Shown piece after piece: positions 31,758 to 37,633 of a stretch of 37,633 nt of DNA. The translations under genes and the position numbers were made by a program. Under the pieces are notes generated by a model. It was not told the origin of the DNA and did not search any database. It saw nothing but the letters and a program-made list of their open reading frames with translations. The first letter of the stretch is position 1. Every line of letters begins with the position of its first letter. The stretch comes from Flavobacteriales bacterium UBA7690 (lineage in GTDB: Bacteria; Bacteroidota; Bacteroidia; Flavobacteriales_F; PHOS-HE28), in assembly GCA_002482775.1 (NCBI GenBank), contig DLGQ01000085.1, forward strand, positions 19,618 to 57,250, given 5' to 3'.

Positions 31758-34402
31758 TACTTGGGGTGGTGCAGTGGTAGATCGCTTTCCAACACGCCGT
31801 TGCCGCTGCTAGCCCACTCCGCGCGTGCCTCTTCCAGTATCTCCAGAGCATCGCTCTCCTTTACCCAATCCTGGGCGCGGAATACGAACCACCGGCTCTT
31901 GTTGACGTGCCCGATGTCCGGGGCGCTCTGTCCTTGTGCCTTGCGTTGGTGTGGCAGGTGTGGCACGGTAACGTAGGTGAACAGCTCGCACACCTTCAGC
32001 CGCTTGCGCATCAGGTCGGTGAGGTCGTGCATGCGGAAGCGTGCGCCGTTCATGTTGTTCACGCCGTCGCGCACTTGCGAGGCGGTGAAGTACAGCTCGG
32101 GCCACCGGTACAGGTAGAACTGTTCGGTGATCCAGGATCGCAGTTCCTTTTCGTTCCAGCCCAATGACGCGCTTGCAACGTCGCGCCGCGCTTCGGTGTC
32201 GATCACACTATCCGCGAACCAAAGGCGGTTCAATTGCGGATGGATCACCTCGCGGTGGCGCAGGTCGTGCAACAGCGCAGGTATCTCCGCACGCATCTTG
32301 TCCAACAGGAACGGGTCACGCGCGGTGATCGGCTGCACGCGGTTGACCCAATAGCGGAACTCATCATCACTAATTGCAAGAAAGCTGTCCTCGTTGTTCG
32401 TGGTCAGGTCGAACGTGGTGAAGTTGGCGGTCTGTTCGCGGTCCTTGTACATGCCGCGACGGCTGGCCACCGGTGCGGTGATCAGGCTCTTCATCTTCTC
32501 GCTGTCCTGCTTCTTGTCGATGGAAGTTTCGTCAATGCCGACGTACTTCTTATCCACCCAATCATTGTTGAACTGGTCGCCAATGGCGTTGTTCCCGATC
32601 ACCACCGCGTTGCCCTGCCAAATGCTCAGGTTGAGCCATAGCAAGGTACTCTTTCCCGTGTTGCGCTTTTCACTGGCCAGCACGGTGGCGGGCACGCGTT
32701 GACGCGGTAGGCGGTACATGATGGTCCAACGGTCCAGGTACACTTGCCAGGCTTCGCTTGTCGCACGCTCCACGCCGGTGTCGTCCATGCTCTTCAGCTC
32801 GTGGGTGCCGAACAGGTGCTTCAGGTAGCCGATGATGCTGTCATAGCTGCCCTTCTTCACGATGTGATCCAGCGGGCGGTACTTGTTCAGGAGGCGCGTG
32901 CGTGGGCCGAACTCTTCGGGCTGCACGATCACTTCAGCTTGGTAATCTTCGTGGTGCCCGGGCACGTTGGTGAAGGCATCGTACGTGTCCAGCGTTTCAA
33001 GGAAGTTGGGCACACCCTTGCGCACGTAGCGGCGCATCAGGTTGCTTTCGGTCCAGCCCAGCAAGGCGGACTGCGGGCGGCCGTTCTCATCCGGCATGAA
33101 CGCACGCTTGTAGAAGTCAGTGCCAACGGCGATGTAGTGCTTGCTGTCCTGGTGCTGCAGCAGTTCCAGTTCGCCCACGCCTTCATCATCATCCTTCAGC
33201 TTGTATTGGTAGCGGCCACCACAGAAGTAGAATGGGCGCTCACCGATCAGCGTTTGGTTGCTGTTGTAGAACGCACGCGGCACCCCTTTGAAGAGGTTCA
33301 ACTGGAATATGCCGTTGAGGCCGCGCCACTCTTCGTTGGTGATGTCATGGAAGGTGAACAGGTTGCCGCTCCGAAGCCCCTGCAGGTGGTCCACCACGCG
33401 GTCAGCACCTTCGTGAACGATCAGATCATCCAAGCCCTTGGCCGTATCCAGGAAGCGGCTGTTGATGTACGCGTAGAACCTGCGCGGTACTTGGGTACCC
33501 ACAGCCATCTTGAAGCCCGTAACTGCGCTGGCGAAGTCGCGGCGGCGTTGCCCCAGGTCCTTGTCGGGTTCGCTGCTCGGATCCCACTTTACTTGCATGG
33601 CGTCCGCATCATGCACAAGGCACACGGCGGTCGCGTTGCGCAGGAGCTGCACCAGGTCGGCGTGCAGGTTCTTGCTGCCTTTCTTGTCCATGTACATCTT
33701 GATGCCCGCGATGCCCACCACGGGCACACCTTCACGCGCTGCGGCGAAGGCTTTGAACTCCCCTTCCACCACGAACAGCGTTTCCCACTTCACGCCTTCG
33801 CGCCACTCTTTCACCACCACGGGGGGGATGAATATGTGGATGCCCGAACCGCTCTCCTGGTGATACTTCTGCCCGGGCTTTTGGCGCTCGGGGTGCAGAC
33901 GTGTGCGCACATAGTCCGCGCCCTTGTGTTGCTGCCACGCGGGGCCATTGGGGTACAGGTGCGGGTAGCGGATGTCTATTCCGCCATCGGAACGGGGGCG
34001 GAACAAACCCTTGTCCACCGGGCGGTCCTGCTTGTACCCGATGTCCTGCATGCGCTGGATGAAGTAGCTGGTGTCGAAACCGTCGCCTGTTGTGGCGGCA
34101 TCCGGTTCGGCATCGCGCAGGATGAACTTGTAGAAGTCGGCCAGCCACTTCACCGCTTCTATGTAGGCCATGCCGCGTGCTTCCATCAGGAACTTCAGCG
34201 CACCGCCGCCGCCCTTATCGCACTTGAAGCACTTGTAGAACTGCCCAGGTACGTTGACGCTGAACTGCTTCTTGGCCTGGCAGAACGGGCAGGCATCGGC
34301 CTTGCGGTTCGCACCGCGCTGACTGAGGGCCACGAACTGTGCCACCACCTCTTCGAGCCTGGAACGGTCCAGCAGCTCTTCTATCGACCTCGGTTCGATC
34401 AT
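31757..34402 (-). CDS. Primase-helicase (CHC2 zinc finger, Toprim, SF3-like helicase)
   Basis: The ATG at 34402 overlaps the upstream stop (ATGA) and gives 881 residues. A CHC2-type zinc finger has Cys38, Cys41, Cys58 and Cys61. A Toprim-like core follows: VVEGEFKAF with Glu213, and HDADA with Asp265 and Asp267. The C-terminal part has an SF3-like ATPase: SEKRNTGKST at 577-586 (Walker A), KKYVGIDETS at 618-627 (Walker B) and the TTNNEDSFLAISDDEFRYW sensor region near 667. It should prime and unwind DNA at the element's origin. Having both activities in one chain is typical of phage and plasmid replicases. No separate polymerase is seen, so host polymerase is probably used. Confidence 0.9.
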   Translation of the reverse strand: MIEPRSIEELLDRSRLEEVVAQFVALSQRGANRKADACPFCQAKKQFSVNVPGQFYKCFKCDKGGGGALKFLMEARGMAYIEAVKWLADFYKFILRDAEPDAATTGDGFDTSYFIQRMQDIGYKQDRPVDKGLFRPRSDGGIDIRYPHLYPNGPAWQQHKGADYVRTRLHPERQKPGQKYHQESGSGIHIFIPPVVVKEWREGVKWETLFVVEGEFKAFAAAREGVPVVGIAGIKMYMDKKGSKNLHADLVQLLRNATAVCLVHDADAMQVKWDPSSEPDKDLGQRRRDFASAVTGFKMAVGTQVPRRFYAYINSRFLDTAKGLDDLIVHEGADRVVDHLQGLRSGNLFTFHDITNEEWRGLNGIFQLNLFKGVPRAFYNSNQTLIGERPFYFCGGRYQYKLKDDDEGVGELELLQHQDSKHYIAVGTDFYKRAFMPDENGRPQSALLGWTESNLMRRYVRKGVPNFLETLDTYDAFTNVPGHHEDYQAEVIVQPEEFGPRTRLLNKYRPLDHIVKKGSYDSIIGYLKHLFGTHELKSMDDTGVERATSEAWQVYLDRWTIMYRLPRQRVPATVLASEKRNTGKSTLLWLNLSIWQGNAVVIGNNAIGDQFNNDWVDKKYVGIDETSIDKKQDSEKMKSLITAPVASRRGMYKDREQTANFTTFDLTTNNEDSFLAISDDEFRYWVNRVQPITARDPFLLDKMRAEIPALLHDLRHREVIHPQLNRLWFADSVIDTEARRDVASASLGWNEKELRSWITEQFYLYRWPELYFTASQVRDGVNNMNGARFRMHDLTDLMRKRLKVCELFTYVTVPHLPHQRKAQGQSAPDIGHVNKSRWFVFRAQDWVKESDALEILEEARAEWASSGNGVLESDLPLHHPK

Positions 34403-34656
34403 GCTTTGGGACTCTCCAGTTTTTCGATCAGCGCATCGGCTAGGCCGACGGCACACGCCGCCATGGATTTCGCGGTGATGCTGATAACGGCCTCTTCAGT
34501 TGCTCGCTCCGCAGATGCACTCCAATTGCCCCGCGCGAACTCATGGAACTTCGGTGCCATTTCAACGAGGAAGGCAAGTGCTGCGGAACGTCGGAACTGC
34601 TCACGATCATCCGAGAGCATCCGCGCCACGTTCTGGTCGAATGTGTTACCGATCAT
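34399..34656 (-). CDS. Unknown small helical protein
   Basis: 85 residues, almost all helical (NVARMLSDDREQFRRSAALA; FLVEMAPKFHEFARGNWSAS; SMAACAVGLADALIEKLESP). No motif or membrane segment. Coupled by ATGA to both the next gene upstream and the primase-helicase. No family recognised. Confidence 0.62.
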   Translation of the reverse strand: MIGNTFDQNVARMLSDDREQFRRSAALAFLVEMAPKFHEFARGNWSASAERATEEAVISITAKSMAACAVGLADALIEKLESPKA

Positions 34657-34886
34657 GCTCTACGGAATGTGAGCGGTGCGTTCTTCTCGCTCCAGTCGGT
34701 GATTGTGGCCAGTGGCATCGCTTGGCCTATCTCGCATTCGCCATCGGCGGTGTCGTAGATCTCCCAACGATCGCCTGCTGGAACGCAAACCACTTCAGCA
34801 TCTATGATCCGATCCTTGTAGTACACGAACACACGCTTACCTGGTTCGGGATAACCGAACACGTCGGTCTGTTTCCAGTAGATCAT
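34653..34886 (-). CDS. Unknown small beta-rich protein
   Basis: 77 residues, strand-rich (GKRVFVYYKDRIIDAEVVCV; DRWEIYDTADGECEIGQAMP; LATITDWSEKNAPLTFRR). The pattern resembles small DUF551-like phage proteins but the match is loose. ATGA overlaps on both sides. Confidence 0.62.
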   Translation of the reverse strand: MIYWKQTDVFGYPEPGKRVFVYYKDRIIDAEVVCVPAGDRWEIYDTADGECEIGQAMPLATITDWSEKNAPLTFRRA

Positions 34887-35377
34887 GGGCGGGGGATGCG
34901 GTTGTTCTCGCAGTACTCGTTCACGGCAACGCGCAACACGCGCATCGCCTGCTCTTCGTTAAGCGGTGGCCACCCATCGTGCGCGCGGAAACCCTGCAAC
35001 ACGTCCATCTTGGCCAGCCAGGCACCGAACTGCATCAGGGCGTTGTGGTGCCACACGTTTTGCGCAGGGCCATCGAAGCCCAGCACCACGTAGCCCTCTT
35101 CAATGCCGAACTGGCCGCCGGCCAGGATGTACACAACAACGCGCTGCAGTGTGCGACCGGTGAACTCTCCGGTGCTGGGGCTCCACTCCTGCAGCTGCAG
35201 AACATCGCCCACACGGAAGTGGCGATCGTTCTTGCGCACCTCGAAGGGCTTGATGCCATCGCGCACGGCATCGAAGAAGGTGGGCCAGATCTTGAGGTCA
35301 TGCACCACGTGCGCGATGCGTTGTTCGGTGGGTTCCATCGTAGTGGGGTGTTCGTGTCCGTAGAGGGTGGGTTGCAT
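34883..35377 (-). CDS. DUF3850 (ASCH-like) protein
   Basis: The ATG at 35377 overlaps the upstream stop (TGATG), giving 164 residues. The core matches DUF3850: HDLKIWPTFFDAVRDGIKPF, EVRKNDRHFRVGDVLQLQEW, STGEFTGRTLQRVVVYILAG and GIEEGYVVLGF. This ASCH/PUA-like fold is thought to bind nucleic acid, probably RNA, and is common in phages. A C-terminal helical extension of about 70 residues (FGAWLAKMDVLQGFRAHDGW, EEQAMRVLRVAVNEYCENNR) is beyond the usual domain. Specific target unknown. Confidence 0.85.
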   Translation of the reverse strand: MQPTLYGHEHPTTMEPTEQRIAHVVHDLKIWPTFFDAVRDGIKPFEVRKNDRHFRVGDVLQLQEWSPSTGEFTGRTLQRVVVYILAGGQFGIEEGYVVLGFDGPAQNVWHHNALMQFGAWLAKMDVLQGFRAHDGWPPLNEEQAMRVLRVAVNEYCENNRIPRP

Positions 35378-35553
35378 CAGATCATCTTTCGTGTGCGCAG
35401 GGTTGGTCTGTTGGCCTGCGGGCGGGGCTTCACCTTGCACTCGGGCGGGAAGGCTTGCGACTTGTAGCGGATGCCTACCGTCCAGGCTTCCACCTTGCCC
35501 ACTTGGTCGTGGTGCTCCTTTCGCGTCTTGCGATCAGACTTTCGGCGTGCCAT
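35377..35553 (-). CDS. Very small basic protein (58 aa)
   Basis: A complete frame from ATG at 35553 to TGA at 35377-35379. It begins MARRKSDRKTRKEHHDQVGK, then VEAWTVGIRYKSQAF and a second basic stretch, with one cysteine. It is strongly basic and may bind nucleic acid. Its stop overlaps the DUF3850 start (TGATG) and it begins 3 bases after the gene at 35557, which supports it as a real gene. Confidence 0.6.
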   Translation of the reverse strand: MARRKSDRKTRKEHHDQVGKVEAWTVGIRYKSQAFPPECKVKPRPQANRPTLRTRKMI

Positions 35554-35556
35554 GGT

Positions 35557-35793
35557 TCACGCGTTGATGATGCGCAGCTCAGGATACCGACCACGCCAAA
35601 AGTCCAGTGCCTTCGCGCTGTTCACCGTGACCACTGTTCGTGCATCCAGCTGCACCTTCACCTTGCCATCAGGTACCCCGCCAGCATTCTTCACGCGTTG
35701 CATGCGTTCGCTGGTACTGTTGCGTGCGCACCATTGGCCATCGGCTCCCTTGCGGCGCAGCTGAAGGCGCGGCTGTTGTCCTGGGCGCGGCAT
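35557..35793 (-). CDS. Small basic protein
   Basis: The ATG at 35793 overlaps the upstream stop (TGATG), giving 78 residues. A basic start (MPRPGQQPRLQLRRKGADGQ) leads to a helix (NSTSERMQRVKNAGG) and a strand pair (KVKVQLDARTVVTVNSAKAL, then DFWRGRYPELRIINA). No family recognised; the basic head suggests nucleic-acid contact. Confidence 0.62.
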   Translation of the reverse strand: MPRPGQQPRLQLRRKGADGQWCARNSTSERMQRVKNAGGVPDGKVKVQLDARTVVTVNSAKALDFWRGRYPELRIINA

Positions 35794-36302
35794 CAGGCTG
35801 CTTCCGCTTTGGCGCAACGCGCACAGGTGGTGGTGGGCATCGGGTACATGCACACGCTGCAGCTGTTGTGCTCGGGGTGCTTCACGCGTTCGTTGATCAG
35901 CTCAGCAAGCGCCGTCAGTTCATCGAACTCCTTCCGGCGTGCCGGGTAGCCGCTCCAAGTGCTACGGCCCACCAGGTGAAGCATGGCAGGTGTTTTCGCA
36001 TGCACCATGGCGTTGGCGGCTTGCTGGTCCAGGCCCTTGGTGTCCAGATCGATCACCACAAGCGCCATCTGGTTGATGGCATTGCTCACCGTATCGTTAA
36101 CCTGCAGGTTGGTCAGCTCCATACACGTGGCCACGTACCGATCGGCCTTGCGCGTGTAGGCCCAGAAAAGCAACGAGGTGATGGCATCGGGCACATCCCG
36201 GTCCACCAGCAGCGTACACTTCAACCGAACGTCGAACGTTTCAAAGGACAAGGCCACTTCGGTGCCATCAGCTTGCTCGCTTAGTGACAGTTCCAGGTGC
36301 AT
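35793..36302 (-). CDS. Unknown protein with C-terminal cysteine knuckle
   Basis: 169 residues. The N-terminal part is strand-rich (MHLELSLSEQADGTEVALSF; VRLKCTLLVDRDVPDAITSL), the middle helical (DLDTKGLDQQAANAMVHAKT), and the end has CSVCMYPMPTTTCARC, a four-cysteine knuckle likely to bind zinc. It overlaps the gene at 36268 by 35 bases in another frame. No family recognised. Confidence 0.65.
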   Translation of the reverse strand: MHLELSLSEQADGTEVALSFETFDVRLKCTLLVDRDVPDAITSLLFWAYTRKADRYVATCMELTNLQVNDTVSNAINQMALVVIDLDTKGLDQQAANAMVHAKTPAMLHLVGRSTWSGYPARRKEFDELTALAELINERVKHPEHNSCSVCMYPMPTTTCARCAKAEAA

Positions 36303-36555
36303 GGTGAACGGTGATTTCGAGGGTGGTGGTGATCAGGTCCAGGCGGTCGGCATCAATGCGCAGCTTGTGCGCCACCAAAGGCGGCGGCGCGGGCTTGTCC
36401 TGCAGGCGCAATTCCTGCAGCACGCGGCGGCTCCGGATGGCTGCGGTGATCTGGGCTATATCCTCGGTGGTGAGGTTGTGCAGTGCGTACAGTTCCACGC
36501 CGGAAGCGGTGGCGTCCGTGCGTTCTGCGTAGGGGCGTTGGTCGCGGGTGGCCAT
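36268..36555 (-). CDS. Unknown small protein
   Basis: 95 residues: MATRDQRPYAERTDATASGV, a helix with LTTEDIAQITAAIRSRRVLQ and a strand pair near the end (LDLITTTLEITVHHA). No motif recognised. It begins 6 bases after the stop of the gene at 36562. Confidence 0.6.
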   Translation of the reverse strand: MATRDQRPYAERTDATASGVELYALHNLTTEDIAQITAAIRSRRVLQELRLQDKPAPPPLVAHKLRIDADRLDLITTTLEITVHHAPGTVTKRAS

Positions 36556-36561
36556 GGTGGG

Positions 36562-36795
36562 TCAGTTCTCGCGTTGCTGGCGGCTCACCACTGCGACCTT
36601 TTCCAAGGCATCGCGCACGGCCTTCGCTCCCTCCCTCCCACACGTGTCCAGCGCCATGTCGGTGAAGCGCTCACTGACGGCCACGCATTGCACTTGGTCC
36701 TTCCCGGTAACGGCGATGATGATCACCGCACCATGGGAGCTGTTGCGCAGTATCTCCATCGCCTGGGCAACGAGCTTTGGGTCAGGGCTACCCAT
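36562..36795 (-). CDS. Unknown small protein
   Basis: The ATG at 36795 overlaps the upstream stop (TGATG), giving 77 residues. An alpha/beta pattern: helix (PKLVAQAMEILRNS), strands (HGAVIIIAVTGKDQVQCVAV), helix (GAKAVRDALEKVAVVSRQ). No family recognised. It follows the Cro-like gene at the head of the early operon. Confidence 0.62.
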   Translation of the reverse strand: MGSPDPKLVAQAMEILRNSSHGAVIIIAVTGKDQVQCVAVSERFTDMALDTCGREGAKAVRDALEKVAVVSRQQREN

Positions 36796-37061
36796 CACAC
36801 TACGGGTTGGTAGGCCTCTTGAATGGTGATGTCGCGGCCGTGGATGGTGCTCAGGTGGTTCAGGATCACCAATAGGGCACCACCGGGTATGATCCGCGGG
36901 GAGCGCTTCCAGTTCCACCAGGTGCTTTCCGCATTGCCGCATTCGGCCATGATGGCCAGCCATTGAGCTTTTGGCAAGCGCTGCATCAACACGCTCAGTT
37001 TAAGTGGGGCCAGTGTGGCCTTCCTTGTTTCGGCACGCGTTTCGTGCTTATTCGTGGACAT
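36795..37061 (-). CDS. Cro-like early regulator candidate
   Basis: 88 residues. The N-terminal 18 are basic (MSTNKHETRAETRKATLA). A helix-turn-helix-like core follows: LSVLMQRLPKAQWLAIMAEC then GNAESTWWNWKRSPRIIPGG and ALLVILNHLSTIHG. The gene is divergent from the repressor-like gene at 37154 with operator-like repeats between, the usual cI/Cro layout. It is the first gene of the long right-arm transcript. The fold is inferred. Confidence 0.65.
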   Translation of the reverse strand: MSTNKHETRAETRKATLAPLKLSVLMQRLPKAQWLAIMAECGNAESTWWNWKRSPRIIPGGALLVILNHLSTIHGRDITIQEAYQPVV

Positions 37062-37087
37062 CGTAGCTAATTTGATGGTGCGAAGTA

Positions 37088-37180
37088 CTGTAAACTGACC
37101 TCGTAAGGGTCGGTTTACCGGTATCGAGTTATCAACAACCCAACGTTCACGGTATGATGGCAGTGGTCGGTAAACCGGTA
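37088..37180. promoter_or_regulatory. Operator repeats in the divergent control region
   Basis: GGTCGGTTTACCGGTA (37108-37123) and GGTCGGTAAACCGGTA (37165-37180) differ only at three central bases; each contains the core CGGTAAACCG on one strand. A weaker copy, TGTAAACTGACC, lies at 37089-37100. The two good sites are 57 bases apart, and the right one overlaps the first codons of the gene at 37154, so the repressor probably controls its own translation start region as well as the early promoter. Which protein binds is inferred. Confidence 0.65.
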
Positions 37181-37504
37181 CGAGTGAACCTCGAATTGGT
37201 CAAGGAGACGGTGGACCGCCTCCTACAAGAGCGCGGCCTAACAGAAAAGTGGCTCTACGAGAAGATCGATATGAGCAAGAACGGTTACCGCGAAATGTGG
37301 GTGCGGGCCAGCGTGAAAGCCACCGCCATGCAGGACATCGCCGATGCGCTACGGCTTACCCTGGAGGAACTGTTGACAGGTGGACCAAAGGCTCCCGGCA
37401 CGATGGCAGCGGAGGGCTCGGCACCCTACGGGCAGCACCTATACCTCGAACAACGCGTGGACCAGCTGGAGCAGCGGTTGAAGGATCTGGAGCGCCGCAA
37501 GTAA
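37154..37504 (+). CDS. Repressor-like HTH protein with coiled-coil tail
   Basis: 116 residues. Residues 13-70 form an XRE-like helix-turn-helix (VKETVDRLLQERGLTEKWLY; EKIDMSKNGYREMWVRASVK; ATAMQDIADALRLTLEELLT). A linker leads to a heptad coiled coil at the end (LYLEQRVDQLEQRLKDLERR), suited to dimerisation. ATGs at 37154 and 37157 are both possible; an in-frame GTG at 37184 would exclude the overlapping operator. It is divergent from the early operon and is likely the lysogeny repressor. Confidence 0.78.
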   Translation: MMAVVGKPVRVNLELVKETVDRLLQERGLTEKWLYEKIDMSKNGYREMWVRASVKATAMQDIADALRLTLEELLTGGPKAPGTMAAEGSAPYGQHLYLEQRVDQLEQRLKDLERRK

Positions 37505-37521
37505 CGGCGGCGCGTGCAAGT

Positions 37522-37562
37522 GGCCTAGGCGACTTGTACGAAGCGGCTAGGCCGTTCTTTTC
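37522..37562 (+). terminator. Terminator after repressor-like gene
   Basis: GGCCTAG (37522-37528) pairs with CTAGGCC (37547-37553) and is followed by GTTCTTTTCTT. It lies 17 bases after the stop at 37504. A competing inverted repeat (GCAAGT/ACTTGT) overlaps the left arm, so two folds are possible. It separates the repressor from the attachment site. Confidence 0.65.
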
Positions 37563-37599
37563 TTAATGGGCCAATGCGTTGAAGGCCAGTGGTGGCGCG

Positions 37600-37633
37600 G
37601 GTTGCATACATATAAATTATGCGCCACGGCATC
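37600..37633 (+). other. attR: dif-like site at the right end of the element
   Basis: GGTTGCATACA (37600-37610, XerC-arm position, element side), TATAAA (37611-37616, centre), TTATGCGCCAC (37617-37627, XerD-arm position), then GGCATC to the window end. Bases 37610-37633 equal 10471-10494. The XerC arm differs from that of attL (CATACA here, CATAA there), as expected when a foreign half-site is joined to the host's XerD half. Host sequence beyond the repeat is not in the window. Confidence 0.78.

Larger units (their letters stand above)
10471..37633. mobile_element. Xer-integrated provirus, probably tailless and membrane-containing
   Basis: A 24-bp exact direct repeat bounds a 27-kb block. 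Inside are a repressor-like gene, a primase-helicase, a packaging-type P-loop ATPase, an M15 peptidase, a capsid candidate, twelve consecutive small membrane proteins and a beta-helix spike-like protein. Almost every gene is on the minus strand and translationally coupled. No tyrosine or serine integrase, transposase, portal, terminase or tail gene is recognised. The right boundary coincides with the window end, so the host sequence beyond it is not seen. An integrated conjugative or plasmid element is less likely because there is no relaxase or secretion gene. Confidence 0.8.

Noticed and set aside
32744..34672. 642-codon open frame on the plus strand
   Set aside because: It lies antisense to the primase-helicase, whose domains are certain. 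The translated product has no motif and a composition typical of a mirror frame in GC-rich DNA.

Overview
ORGANISM. The window reads as a G+C-rich member of the Bacteroidota (probably Flavobacteriales-like). Evidence: promoter elements of the Bacteroidota TAnnTTTG type (2077-2084; 20663-20670), a ClpC-type unfoldase, a small-protein family (DUF493) and secreted TPR/beta-barrel proteins typical of that phylum. No rRNA or tRNA gene is visible. Identification is by reading motifs only; no database was searched.

HOST PART, 1-10470. On the minus strand lie a secreted protein with a DUF2723-like C-terminal motif, an ECF sigma factor, and a partial gene running off the left edge that is probably its anti-sigma partner. 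A short plus-strand operon follows (DUF493 protein, membrane-anchored protein, outer-membrane-type protein). Next come clpC (minus), gyrA (plus) and a periplasmic TPR protein (plus) that ends in a clear intrinsic terminator. The 10165-10470 spacer carries related direct and inverted repeats and leads into a dif-like site.

INTEGRATED ELEMENT, 10471-37633 (about 27 kb). It is bounded by an exact 24-bp direct repeat that contains the centre and XerD arm of a dif-like XerC/XerD site. I see no integrase, so it probably enters by the host Xer recombinases. About 48 genes are packed head to tail on the minus strand, most joined by ATGA or TGATG overlaps. Only the two end genes are on plus (an unknown protein at 10585 and a repressor-like protein at 37154), and in a circular form they would lie side by side across the junction. 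I find no portal, large terminase, tail tube, tape measure or baseplate.

ELEMENT LAYOUT. The right arm (37061 down to 26863) looks early: Cro-like regulator, many small proteins, a DUF3850 protein, one large CHC2 zinc-finger/Toprim/SF3-like primase-helicase, a Fic-domain enzyme, a run of small membrane proteins and a lipoprotein, closed by a strong hairpin. A 760-bp gene-free region (26101-26862) carries seven TTGTTC words plus two inverted copies, partly at 20-21 bp spacing: an iteron-like origin or operator array. The left arm (26100 down to 11157) looks late: basic histone-like proteins, a glycosyltransferase, a P-loop packaging-type ATPase, a DUF932 protein, a 206-aa candidate capsid protein, twelve consecutive small proteins that each have a membrane segment (one an M15 peptidase), and a beta-helix spike-like protein followed by a free copy of its N-terminal domain.

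INTERPRETATION. The gene set (packaging ATPase, short beta-rich capsid candidate, a dozen small membrane proteins, membrane-bound muralytic enzyme, spike, no tail genes) fits a provirus of a tailless, internal-membrane icosahedral virus that uses Xer integration. I cannot assign it to a known family. The capsid candidate is shorter than usual double-jelly-roll proteins, and its role is inferred from position and composition.
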